Shown: positions 1 through 7,308, counted from the stretch's first letter. The stretch: 12,632 nt of DNA from Lachnospiraceae bacterium UBA5902 (GCA_002431865.1 DJEI01000102.1:1-12632), one strand, 5' to 3'. Translations and numbers: made by a program. Notes: generated by a model from the letters alone, not told the origin.

Positions 1-8
1 TAAGCGGG

Positions 9-30
9 AAAACCCACGTCGTGGTTTTTT
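9..30. terminator. Terminator-like hairpin, copy 1
   Basis: AAAACCCAC (9-17) pairs with GTGGTTTT (21-28) around a GTC loop, with one bulged C, and is followed by a run of T to base 30. The A-tract before and T-tract after would let it stop transcription from either side. It probably closes a gene lying left of the window. All three forward frames hit a stop within the first 70 bases, so no upstream gene body can be identified. Confidence 0.55.
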
Positions 31-119
31 GAAGAGAAAATCAAGCAGAAAAAACCAACCCGGAAGCTGATCGAGAAGTCACGGAGCGAAAACTGGGTGT
101 AGGGATGAAAAAACAAGCT

Positions 120-143
120 AAAAAACCCACGTCGTGGTTTTTT
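120..143. terminator. Terminator-like hairpin, copy 2
   Basis: The same hairpin as at 9-30, with one or two more A residues in front: AAAAACCCAC pairs with GTGGTTTTT around a GTC loop and ends in six T residues (138-143). The exact 25-base match runs 9-33 against 122-146, and weaker similarity continues for about 30 bases. A 19-codon ORF with ATG at 105 runs through it and stops at 164. It has no convincing ribosome binding site and I do not call it a gene. Confidence 0.5.
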
Positions 144-146
144 GAA

Positions 147-361
147 AAGAGAAGCAAGCGATAAAACCCACTCCGGCAAGTCCCACATATCAGCATGAAT
201 TTACAATTTGTTTAAATAATGATGAATACTCGATGTGGTATGAAGTGTTAACATAACATCAACATAAAGAGAAAACATATTTATCATGTTTAAAAAGCCA
301 GATAAAAATCATTGAAACACACTAAAACTAATAGTAAGCAGAGAAGAAAGGAATAACAATC
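147..361 (+). other. Intergenic leader upstream of the ABC-type cluster
   Basis: AT-rich non-coding DNA between the second hairpin and the lipoprotein gene. I see no good sigma-A promoter: the -10-like TATCAT at 282-287 has only a poor -35 (TCAACA, 259-264) at 17 bases spacing. Short ACAT repeats occur around 251-264. The only firm element is the AAAGGA ribosome binding site at about 347-352 in front of the ATG at 362. The promoter of the cluster must lie here or further left. Confidence 0.4.
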
Positions 362-1993
362 ATGAGAAAATATAAACGCATTGCAGGAATCTTCCTTGCA
401 GCTACCCTGACAGCATCGTTATTTGCGGGGTGCCAGAAGAGTCCGGAGAAGGAAATTGTATCGAATAAGGATATGGATAATATGATTGAGCAGGCGCAGG
501 ATACACAGGCGTCAACAACCGAGGTTGCAGAGGTTGCCAAAGATTATGATACCTATCAGACAGATATCAAGGATGACAGCCTGCATGTGACAGTCCATGC
601 GGATGCACAGGTGGATATCCCGGATACAAGTCAGTTGTCAATCTTCCGTGTGCAGCAGAAGCAGTTTAATCAGACGTTTCTCGATCAGGTACGGACTACT
701 TTGTTTGGAAATCAGACATTGTATGATGGAACCTGCATGAGTCAGTTGACAAAAGCGGATTATGAGTCTGAGATTCAGGCAGGGAAAGATGCCATTGCAG
801 AAATTCAAAGCAATAACTTATATTCGGCTGATGACAAAGAGGTTATGATACAGGAACGTCAGGCTGACATTGATGAATGTCAGGCAAAATATGAGACTGC
901 ACCAGAAGCAATCAACTATACCGGCAGGCCATCGGATAATCAGATTCACAGTATTTCAGAGCTTGTATCAAATATTCCGTCCAATGACTATTATTCATGG
1001 CAGAGTGAATTTGATGGAGCAAATGCCAGCATCTTTTACGGAATCAACGATGCTTCCAATGGTTCCTACCAGTCGCTGTATCTGCAGAACAATGAGAACT
1101 ACGGAAATCTGATTCGTTATCGAAGCTCAAAACTTGGGTATATTAATGTTGGTTCCTCTGTTATGAGTGGTGGAAATTACTCAGATGCAGTACCGGAAGA
1201 ATATAAGTTTGCAATGGAGGAAGCACGCTGGGTATGGCCGGCAGATGAGGATATGCCGATTGACAAAATCAGCGAAGAAAGCGGTATGACAAAAGAGGAT
1301 TTCATTGAGAATACGAAAGATGTGACAACGATTTCCGAAGCGGATGCCAGACAGAAAGCAGAAGATCTGCTGCAGTCTTTAGGGATGAATGATTTTACAT
1401 ACTACAGTGGTGGACTTGTCACGGAAGTGACAGAGTATAACAAAAATGAAGCTCTGCGTCAGAGCCTTGGTGGAGCTCCATATCGGACGGTCTATGCGTT
1501 CCGGTATCAGCGCTGTATCGATGGTGTCTTTGTAAATAATGATGGTGGAAGCAAGATTGTAGATGAATGGCAGGGAGATACTTATAACAAAAAATTATGG
1601 TCGACCGAAGATGTCGCAATCTTCGTAGATGATGATGGAATCGTTGGATTCGATTACCTTGTTCCTCTGGAGGTTACCGACACTGTTGTAGAGAAATCAA
1701 CACTGAAAAATTTTGATGAGATCAAGGATATCTTCGAGCAGATGGTAGTGACTATGAATGCGGTAAATGAGGAAGATGCAAGTTACGGAGATGTAACGAT
1801 TGATATTGATTCTGTGAAGCTTCGCTATACAAGAATCAGTGAGAAGGACAGTTTCGACACCGGACTTTTGGTGCCTGTCTGGGATTTTATCGGAACTAAG
1901 ACAGATCAGTATGGAAATGAGGTTCAAGGAGCGATTCTCATGTCCATCAATGCGATTGATGGCTCGGTGATCGACCGAAATCTGGGGTATTAA
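362..1993 (+). CDS. Secreted lipoprotein heading an ABC-type operon (possibly DUF6034 family)
   Basis: 543 residues. The N-terminus is a lipoprotein signal peptide: basic start (MRKYKR), hydrophobic core and the lipobox-like LFAGC with Cys24 as the lipidation site, so the mature protein should sit on the outer face of the membrane. A charged, Gln-rich stretch follows, then a long globular part. The C-terminal 40 residues carry LLVPVWDF and INAIDGSVIDR (529-539), a pattern seen in PepSY-like and DUF6034-type lipoproteins of Lachnospiraceae; this family assignment is from memory and uncertain. The start is set by AAAGGA about ten bases upstream and by the signal peptide. The next gene begins directly at the stop (TAAATG), so the two are translationally coupled. 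By position it could be the extracellular ligand or sensor component of the ABC-type system downstream. No catalytic motif is visible. Confidence 0.85.
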   Translation: MRKYKRIAGIFLAATLTASLFAGCQKSPEKEIVSNKDMDNMIEQAQDTQASTTEVAEVAKDYDTYQTDIKDDSLHVTVHADAQVDIPDTSQLSIFRVQQKQFNQTFLDQVRTTLFGNQTLYDGTCMSQLTKADYESEIQAGKDAIAEIQSNNLYSADDKEVMIQERQADIDECQAKYETAPEAINYTGRPSDNQIHSISELVSNIPSNDYYSWQSEFDGANASIFYGINDASNGSYQSLYLQNNENYGNLIRYRSSKLGYINVGSSVMSGGNYSDAVPEEYKFAMEEARWVWPADEDMPIDKISEESGMTKEDFIENTKDVTTISEADARQKAEDLLQSLGMNDFTYYSGGLVTEVTEYNKNEALRQSLGGAPYRTVYAFRYQRCIDGVFVNNDGGSKIVDEWQGDTYNKKLWSTEDVAIFVDDDGIVGFDYLVPLEVTDTVVEKSTLKNFDEIKDIFEQMVVTMNAVNEEDASYGDVTIDIDSVKLRYTRISEKDSFDTGLLVPVWDFIGTKTDQYGNEVQGAILMSINAIDGSVIDRNLGY

Positions 1994-2617
1994 ATGAACA
2001 GTTTTGAGACAGACATGAAACGAGCAATAATTTCAAAAGGATTTCTGGCAGGATTTATACTGGAACTACTGATCCTGTGGAAGGTGGGCGGTGACTCGGA
2101 GTTGTTCCGGGTGACCGTTCCTGTCATATCCACATTTCCGTATGCAACTGCATGGCTTGCCGATTATCAGAGCGGGTATATCAAGGCGTATCTGCCAAGG
2201 TGCGAAAGAACGTCTTATATCTGTGGTAAGTTCCTCGCATGTGGAATTGCAGGCGGATTGGTAGAGATGCTTCCGTGCCTGTTATATCTGCGCTTTGTAA
2301 AGAACGCCGCTGCATTAAATCCGATGCTTATTTTCTTTTCGGCGATGGTGTGGGCTCTGCTTTCCGCGACACTTGCGGCAATCTCGAACAGCCGGTATAT
2401 CGCGTATGGCGGAAGCTTTGTCATCTATTACATATTGGTGATCCTGCATGACCGGTATTTCGAGGATATCTACTGTCTGTATCCGTACGAGTGGATACAG
2501 TTTCAGCATAACTGGCTCTTCGACGAGCAGGGCATTGTGATTTTGCTTAGCAGTCTGTCCATTCTACTGTTTTTGATCTATTACAATACGGTAAGGAGGT
2601 GCATCGAACGTGTATAA
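1994..2617 (+). CDS. Integral membrane protein, ABC-2 permease-like
   Basis: 207 residues with about five or six hydrophobic segments (roughly 12-31, 40-57, 76-100, 109-130, 135-152 and 180-197). Between the second and third segments, residues 57-79 show a D..SGYIK.YLPR....Y..GK pattern. This corresponds to the conserved cytoplasmic loop of ABC-2 family permeases (acidic residue, G, basic residue, P-R, later G-K), so I call it a permease subunit. The protein is short for an ABC-2 permease but similar to half-size subunits of the bacitracin or lantibiotic immunity type. It starts on the ATG fused to the upstream stop codon, with only a weak GGGG in front, so translation probably depends on coupling. 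It overlaps the next gene by eight bases. It likely pairs with that membrane protein and with the ATPase at 3574. Confidence 0.8.
   Translation: MNSFETDMKRAIISKGFLAGFILELLILWKVGGDSELFRVTVPVISTFPYATAWLADYQSGYIKAYLPRCERTSYICGKFLACGIAGGLVEMLPCLLYLRFVKNAAALNPMLIFFSAMVWALLSATLAAISNSRYIAYGGSFVIYYILVILHDRYFEDIYCLYPYEWIQFQHNWLFDEQGIVILLSSLSILLFLIYYNTVRRCIERV
2593..2599 (+). promoter_or_regulatory. Ribosome binding site fixing a GTG start
   Basis: AAGGAGG is a perfect Shine-Dalgarno inside the end of the previous gene, ten bases before the GTG at 2610. It is the reason for choosing this non-ATG start; there is no ATG early in the frame. Confidence 0.75.
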
Positions 2618-3506
2618 GCTAAGACAGATTCTACTTACCGCGTTTGCAAATTTCAGAAGATGGAAGAAGAATCCGCAGATCATACTCGCGTTCTGCCTTG
2701 CATTTATCGTAAGCTTCCTGCTTTCCGACAAGGTGCTTGTATTCGCGAAGGAGCATGACACGATCCTGCAGATGGCGGAGCCGTTCATCTGGACATTCGG
2801 CGATGCACAGTCAGTGCTGATCATCTCGTTGCTCCTGCTTTTATTATTTGCGGATATGCCGAACCTTGGAAATGATGTCCCCCTTTTTCTGGTGCGGATA
2901 GACCGGAAGATGTGGGTGCTTGGACAGATCCTGTATCTAATCCTCGCGACGTTTTTGTTTCTTTGCTTTATCCTGCTTTCCACCTGTATCTTGGCGAGCA
3001 GTCAGGCATTTGTAGCAAATATGTGGAGCGATACAGCGGCGGTGCTTGGGTATTCGAACATCGGTTATGAACTGAATGTGCCATCGTTCGTGAAGGTGAT
3101 GGAGTTAAATTTCCCATATCAGGTGATGTTCCATATTTTTGGACTGATGCTTGGGTATTCGATCGTGATGGCGGGAATCATATTATTTTTCAATATGGTG
3201 AAGGACAACGGCGGTATGATCGCAGGTATCATCTATTCGGGGTTCGGTTTTCTGCTGACACCGGATACGCTGTCAGATATCCTGCATATCCCGGCGGTGC
3301 AGTCGCGGTATGCAAATATCATATTCGGCTGGATATCACCGCTCAACCATGCCACGTATTACATGCATAGCTTTGGCTATGACAATCTGCCGAAATTATG
3401 GGTATCGTATGTATTTTTTGCAGGGGTGGCACTTTTGATATTTATAATGTGTCTGCTCCGGATCCGCAGGTATACGTTCCAGTTCACAGGAACACAGTTA
3501 CGATAA
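2610..3506 (+). CDS. Integral membrane protein, second ABC-2-like permease subunit
   Basis: 298 residues with about six membrane segments (roughly 24-41, 62-81, 104-130, 172-196, 201-218 and 263-284). After the second segment, residues 89-106 read DVPLFLVRIDRK...LGQ, again the loop layout of ABC-2 permeases (acidic residue, L, R, R-K, then the next helix). The gene begins on GTG with a perfect AAGGAGG and overlaps the preceding permease by eight bases, so the two subunits are made together. With the ATPase 67 bases downstream they form a plausible two-permease, one-ATPase transporter. The substrate cannot be read from the sequence. Family membership rests on topology and the loop motif only. 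Confidence 0.8.
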   Translation: MYKLRQILLTAFANFRRWKKNPQIILAFCLAFIVSFLLSDKVLVFAKEHDTILQMAEPFIWTFGDAQSVLIISLLLLLLFADMPNLGNDVPLFLVRIDRKMWVLGQILYLILATFLFLCFILLSTCILASSQAFVANMWSDTAAVLGYSNIGYELNVPSFVKVMELNFPYQVMFHIFGLMLGYSIVMAGIILFFNMVKDNGGMIAGIIYSGFGFLLTPDTLSDILHIPAVQSRYANIIFGWISPLNHATYYMHSFGYDNLPKLWVSYVFFAGVALLIFIMCLLRIRRYTFQFTGTQLR

Positions 3507-3573
3507 ATATATTATGTAAATAAAACGAATGAACAAGCAAGAATCAAAATATGAAAACGAGGTTCATAGATAG

Positions 3574-4245
3574 ATGGAAGAAACCAGAAATGAAAACAAT
3601 AATGGAAAATCGAACGAATGCAAACAGGGAATCGTCGTGGAACATGTCTACAAATCCTTCGGCAAAGAGCATGTGCTGGTGGATGTGAATCTGGAGATTC
3701 CGCCGGGGAAAATCTACGGCGTGGTTGGTAATAACGGAAGCGGAAAAACTGTGCTGATGAAATGCATCTGCGGGTTTATGCATCCGGACAAGGGGCAGAT
3801 CCATGTCGGGGGCAGCCGTGTCGGGAAGGAATGTGATTTCCCGGACAAGCTTGGTGTGATCATCGAGACACCGGGATTCCTGCCGGGGTTAAGTGGATAT
3901 AAAAACCTGAAGATTTTAGCAGATCTGAAAGGCAGGATCGGAAAAAACGAGATCATCGAGACATTGCAGCGCGTGGGCTTAAATCCAAAGATGAAAAAGC
4001 CGGTTTCGAAATATTCGCTCGGTATGCGGCAGAGACTTGGTATCGCACAGGCAATCATGGAGAACCCGGACGTGCTGATCTTGGATGAGCCATTTAACGG
4101 ACTTGACAAAGCGGGTGTCGCAGAGATGCGGCAGCTCTTGTTATCCTTAAAAGAAAGCGGCAAGGCAATCATGCTGGCAAGCCATAATGCACAGGATATC
4201 GAGATGCTGTGTGATTATGTACATGAAATGGAGGACTGGAAATGA
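3574..4245 (+). CDS. ABC transporter ATP-binding protein
   Basis: 223 residues, a complete nucleotide-binding domain. Visible motifs: Walker A GNNGSGKT (52-59), ETPGF in the Q-loop region with Glu98 where many families have Gln, signature YSLGMRQR (147-154), Walker B VLILDEP (167-173) with catalytic Glu172, D-loop GLD (176-178) and switch His204. The Q-loop ETPGF and the SLGMRQR signature are typical of BcrA-like ATPases that energise ABC-2 permeases, so the partners are probably the two membrane proteins just upstream. A 19-residue Asn/Glu-rich N-terminal extension precedes the usual domain start. The ribosome binding site is modest (ACGAGG about 11 bases before the ATG). The 67-base gap after the permease shows no terminator. 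The stop overlaps the next start (ATGA). Confidence 0.95.
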   Translation: MEETRNENNNGKSNECKQGIVVEHVYKSFGKEHVLVDVNLEIPPGKIYGVVGNNGSGKTVLMKCICGFMHPDKGQIHVGGSRVGKECDFPDKLGVIIETPGFLPGLSGYKNLKILADLKGRIGKNEIIETLQRVGLNPKMKKPVSKYSLGMRQRLGIAQAIMENPDVLILDEPFNGLDKAGVAEMRQLLLSLKESGKAIMLASHNAQDIEMLCDYVHEMEDWK

Positions 4246-5792
4246 AACGAAAGCATATAGCAACGAAAATACTTGCGATGACAATCGCGGCAACGATGTG
4301 TATGGGTCTATCTCCGGCAGGGAGCGTGCTTGCAGCATCCGATCAGACGGATATCCATATGTATGCCATGCAGACGGTATCTTATACCGCAGTGCAGGCG
4401 GATCCCGCCCAGCCGACGACACAGGAGCCTGCAACCACACAGGCAGACACAAACACAAAGGATGACAAGGATACACAGAGCGAGACAGTGACATTGAACA
4501 TCGACAATGAGAACCAGTACGATGGCATGGAGAAGCCGTATGCACAGGGCTATGTGCCAACCAATGCCAACGGCTCGGTCCGCATTGTATTTCCAATACT
4601 CAGTGAAGGGGAACTTCGGGGGAACACATTACGGGCGGCGCTTGATCTAGGCGATGCACAGACAGCACCGTTTGTATTTAAGAACTACGAGAAGGATATC
4701 AAGCTGCAGACTGTGAAGGTAAATGCAAATACAAAACAGGTTTCTGCCTACGTGGCGGATTTTACTGTGGAATTAAAGAAGAAGCGTACAAATGGTTCCT
4801 ATCCGGTGATCCTGAAGGTCACAGCGAAGGATACAAAGGGCAATGCCGTGGAGCAGGAATTTACCACGTATGTGACAATCAATGATGGCATTGATCCGGA
4901 TGCGACGACAGAAGCCGTGGTAGAGCCAGTCGCCGAAGACCTTCCGACTTTTGCACCAAAGGTCATGGTAAAATCATATAAATTCTCCAAAGACGAGATC
5001 TTATCCGGTGATGAGATCACAGCGGAGATCACATTGCTTAACACAAGTAAGGAAAATATGGTGAAGAACATGACAGTCGCTGTGACTGCCGATACCGAGA
5101 GCTTTACTTTGCTCAGCCAGTCTGACAGCGTCTATATCGAAAAGATCGCTCCACAGGAGGAGACAACGATCAGCTTTTCTTACCGCGTCAATGCGAAGAC
5201 TGCTGCCGGACAATATGACTTAGATCTCGCCATGGACTATGCGGACGGCGATGGAAATACATATTCCACCTCCGGCAAGGCGAAGATCACGGTGCAGCAG
5301 TCCTCCGAGATGCAGTTTGATGAACTCAGTTTTCCAAGTGAAGTTGTGGTAGCAGATGTCGTGGAAGCAAAAGTGCAGGCGATGAATCTGGGCAGAAGCA
5401 AGATGTACAATGTGCGTGCCGAAATTGTGGCAGATGGATTGAAGCCACAGGGAACGATCTTCATCGGCGATATGGAGGCGGGAACGGCGGCAACCGGAAG
5501 CACACAGGTATCTGTCAGTTCCCTGTCCGGAAGCAAGATGTATGGAAATACCGAAGGCACGATCACTTATTATTACGAGGATGAAAGCGGCAAGGAATAT
5601 ACGGAGGAAGCAACGTTTACCACGACGATCAAATCCCCGTTTTCAGATCAGCAGCAACAGACGACACCAGATAATACAAACCAGTGGTGGGTGATCATGG
5701 CGGTTATTCTCGGCTGTATCGCAGTTGCCGCAGGTGTGATCATCGTACGGAAGATACACCTGAAGAAGCAGGATGAGGAAGATGAGGAATAA
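4242..5792 (+). CDS. Large secreted, C-terminally membrane-anchored protein with CARDB/COG1361-like domains
   Basis: 516 residues. A signal peptide (residues 1-31 or 32, cleaved near SVLA-AS) is followed by a Thr/Gln/Asp-rich low-complexity stretch (about 50-80), then three beta-rich regions: about 83-215, 240-352 and 356-464. The last two look like related Ig-like modules of the kind grouped under CARDB or COG1361 (S-layer-like adhesion and assembly proteins). A single membrane helix (about 482-502) and a Lys/Asp/Glu tail ending DEEDEE put the bulk outside and a short acidic tail in the cytoplasm. Translation is coupled to the ATPase through an ATGA overlap, with GGAGG seven bases before the start. 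The tight coupling suggests that it is a working part of the transporter, for example an extracellular scaffold or substrate-handling arm. That role is inferred. Confidence 0.85.
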   Translation: MKRKHIATKILAMTIAATMCMGLSPAGSVLAASDQTDIHMYAMQTVSYTAVQADPAQPTTQEPATTQADTNTKDDKDTQSETVTLNIDNENQYDGMEKPYAQGYVPTNANGSVRIVFPILSEGELRGNTLRAALDLGDAQTAPFVFKNYEKDIKLQTVKVNANTKQVSAYVADFTVELKKKRTNGSYPVILKVTAKDTKGNAVEQEFTTYVTINDGIDPDATTEAVVEPVAEDLPTFAPKVMVKSYKFSKDEILSGDEITAEITLLNTSKENMVKNMTVAVTADTESFTLLSQSDSVYIEKIAPQEETTISFSYRVNAKTAAGQYDLDLAMDYADGDGNTYSTSGKAKITVQQSSEMQFDELSFPSEVVVADVVEAKVQAMNLGRSKMYNVRAEIVADGLKPQGTIFIGDMEAGTAATGSTQVSVSSLSGSKMYGNTEGTITYYYEDESGKEYTEEATFTTTIKSPFSDQQQQTTPDNTNQWWVIMAVILGCIAVAAGVIIVRKIHLKKQDEEDEE

Positions 5793-5831
5793 ATATTCCG
5801 GAAAAATCAGTGTGGAGCGATTAGACAGATT

Positions 5832-6671
5832 ATGAAGATACGAGAGTTTCTGCGTCTGCGCAGACAGCAGGATGCAGTCAAGATTATAATTTTATATGTA
5901 ATCGCAATCGCAGTATGCTGTGGATTCCTGATCCGGGACGGCTTACGCTATGCACAGATTACCCGGACGAAAGAGGAATTCAAGCTGATTGGAAATGATC
6001 TGGTACTCACAGATAGTAAAGTACAGCGGGTGCGCGAGATCGAGGGCGTCACAGCCGTAAGCTATGATGTGAGTGATTCTGTCACGGTGACATATCAGGC
6101 GAATACAACATCCTTTGAGGCGGAGCTTTTGAGTGAGGCATATATGCAGGAGGTCTACGGCATCACGCAGGAGGGCTCGATGATGACCTATTATGCCAAT
6201 ACTGCCGCATACAGTCAGATCATCCAGAGCCTGTCGCAGGATATCACGCCGATTCAGGCAGAGGAGCTTACCGTGACGTATACTTCTTCGGTGGAGCAAA
6301 GTCAGATTGCAAACCAGCCAACGGGCAATGGTAGTGATGCATCACAGGCAGGAGATAGCCGTACCGCGCGGATTGTACAGGTGGATATCGGTGGAGGTTC
6401 GCCGTTTATCTGTGCGGTTGGTGATCCGGTTACACTTAAAACCTCCGGGAATCTGCGAATCCAGATCGCCAGACAGGATCAAAGTCAGAAGGTACTGACA
6501 CTTGCCGGGAATCTGTCTTTCTCGAACGATAACGCACTGGAGATCTATCAGGCACAGGCGAAGCTTGACCAGCTGTTTATTCGGGTTAAATTTGAGTTAC
6601 TGTTGATGCTGGTATGTCTGGCTGCGGTCGTAACGATGAGAAAGTATGCGGTGAGACCACTTGAAAAATAG
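5832..6671 (+). CDS. Bitopic membrane protein with MacB-type ectodomain-like region
   Basis: 279 residues: a basic N-terminus, a membrane helix (about 16-36), an outside region of about 215 residues and a second helix (about 252-270) with a short basic end. The start of the outside region, LVLTDSKV..VREIEGVTAV (58-76), has the look of the periplasmic core domain of MacB/FtsX permeases (helix followed by GV..V), but the three further FtsX helices are absent, so it cannot be an ordinary permease. A Ser/Gly/Asn-rich insert lies at about 157-178. The ribosome binding site is poor (GGAG about 14 bases before the ATG). The stop codon TAG lies inside the terminator that closes the cluster, so this is its last gene. 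It may be a structural or adaptor subunit of the ABC-type system; no direct homologue is recognised. Confidence 0.8.
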   Translation: MKIREFLRLRRQQDAVKIIILYVIAIAVCCGFLIRDGLRYAQITRTKEEFKLIGNDLVLTDSKVQRVREIEGVTAVSYDVSDSVTVTYQANTTSFEAELLSEAYMQEVYGITQEGSMMTYYANTAAYSQIIQSLSQDITPIQAEELTVTYTSSVEQSQIANQPTGNGSDASQAGDSRTARIVQVDIGGGSPFICAVGDPVTLKTSGNLRIQIARQDQSQKVLTLAGNLSFSNDNALEIYQAQAKLDQLFIRVKFELLLMLVCLAAVVTMRKYAVRPLEK

Positions 6672-6682
6672 TGGTCTTTTTT
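6654..6682 (+). terminator. Rho-independent terminator of the six-gene cluster
   Basis: AGACCACT (6654-6661) and AGTGGTCT (6670-6677) form a perfect 8-base stem with an 8-base loop, followed by T residues to 6682. The last codons and the TAG stop (6669-6671) of the preceding gene lie in the loop and stem. Confidence 0.9.
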
Positions 6683-6727
6683 AATTTGATAATTAAATAT
6701 GAAATATTCTCCCTTTGTAATACAATT

Positions 6728-6765
6728 GGTTGTTTATGCAAGGTTATAGGTTGTTTATACAAGGT
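6728..6765 (+). promoter_or_regulatory. Direct-repeat operator, probable LytTR binding site
   Basis: Two 17-base copies, GGTTGTTTATGCAAGGT (6728-6744) and GGTTGTTTATACAAGGT (6749-6765), differ at one base and start 21 bases apart, two helical turns. LytTR-family regulators (AgrA, ComE) are known to bind pairs of short direct repeats with this period and a GTT core. The regulator encoded 67 bases downstream is the obvious candidate ligand. The downstream copy covers the presumed -35 region. Confidence 0.65.
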
Positions 6766-6783
6766 GCATGGATTTTGTATAAC
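6755..6783 (+). promoter_or_regulatory. Candidate promoter of the LytTR gene
   Basis: A reasonable -10 box TATAAC (6778-6783) lies 17 bases after a very poor -35 (TTATAC, 6755-6760). The weak -35 overlapped by a repeat is what an activator-dependent promoter would look like. Transcription would start near 6790. Confidence 0.45.
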
Positions 6784-6831
6784 AAACGAAATAAAATATT
6801 GATATCGGACTTACGGGGAGAGTACATATAA

Positions 6832-7179
6832 ATGATAACAAATAGTAATGAACAAAACAATTATTTAACTACAAAAAGCAAGTTTATAGAAATTGTATGT
6901 GCGAAGGAGAAGGTGCTAATCAATTTAAATGAAGTGATGTATATTGAAAGAGATGTAAGAAAGGTTCGTTTTGTGACAAAGGGGAGTGAATATGCATCAT
7001 ATATATCATTAGCTTCTTTAATAAAACGATTGCCAGATAATTTTGTACGATGTCATACTGGCTATATTGTAAATATGGATTATGTTGTTTCTATACATTC
7101 CAATTATCTTGTCATAAATGATGGTTATAAGATTAGTATTGGACGCACTTATAAGAGTGCGGTGACAACATGGAAATAA
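6832..7179 (+). CDS. Stand-alone LytTR DNA-binding transcriptional regulator
   Basis: 115 residues, of which about 17-113 are a LytTR domain: FIEIVCAKEKV at the first strands, IERDVRKVRFV in the middle and the diagnostic FVRCHTGYIVNMDYV (71-85), matching the family pattern F.R.H..YIVN..Y. There is no receiver domain and no membrane segment, so it is not an ordinary two-component response regulator; its activity may be set by its own level or by a partner protein. GGGGAG (6815-6820) is the ribosome binding site. A pair of 17-base direct repeats upstream suggests autoregulation. The gene and its flanks are clearly more AT-rich than the genes on both sides, which may point to separate acquisition. 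It is isolated by terminators on both sides. Its targets beyond its own promoter are unknown. Confidence 0.9.
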   Translation: MITNSNEQNNYLTTKSKFIEIVCAKEKVLINLNEVMYIERDVRKVRFVTKGSEYASYISLASLIKRLPDNFVRCHTGYIVNMDYVVSIHSNYLVINDGYKISIGRTYKSAVTTWK

Positions 7180-7185
7180 AAGTGC

Positions 7186-7232
7186 AAGAGAGATGGTTGT
7201 TTTCACTGAAAGAAAATAACTCTCTCTTTTTT
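7186..7232 (+). terminator. Rho-independent terminator after the LytTR gene
   Basis: The outer stem AAGAGAGA (7186-7193) / TCTCTCTT (7221-7228) and the inner stem GTTGTTTTC (7196-7204) / GAAAATAAC (7212-7220, one G-U pair) enclose a 7-base loop, with a 2-base bulge between the stems, and are followed by T residues to 7232. This separates the regulator from the cellulase locus. Confidence 0.85.
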
Positions 7233-7244
7233 ATTACAATTTAA

Positions 7245-7273
7245 TTGATACAGTTAATAATTCATGATAAAAT
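7245..7273 (+). promoter_or_regulatory. Promoter of the small ORF and GH9 cellulase
   Basis: TTGATA (7245-7250), 17 bases of spacer, TAAAAT (7268-7273), with TG one base before the -10 (7265-7266), an extended -10 element. Transcription would start near 7280 and make a bicistronic message. ACAGTTAAT at 7250-7258 in the spacer resembles a single LytTR half-site but has no partner copy. Confidence 0.7.
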
Positions 7274-7308
7274 TTTACAAATAATAGAAAATGATCGGAG
7301 GCAGTCAA

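Noticed and set aside
2..70. Frame open from the left edge to TGA at 68-70 that could be the tail of an upstream gene
   Set aside because: Too short to judge and it overlaps the first hairpin; nothing distinguishes it from chance.
105..164. A 19-codon ORF running through the second hairpin at the left edge
   Set aside because: No clear ribosome binding site, and most of it is the terminator sequence itself; the codons follow from the hairpin.
7193..7209. GGTTGTTTTC near 7195, similar to the LytTR repeat upstream
   Set aside because: It forms the inner arm of the terminator after the LytTR gene and has no second copy 21 bases away.
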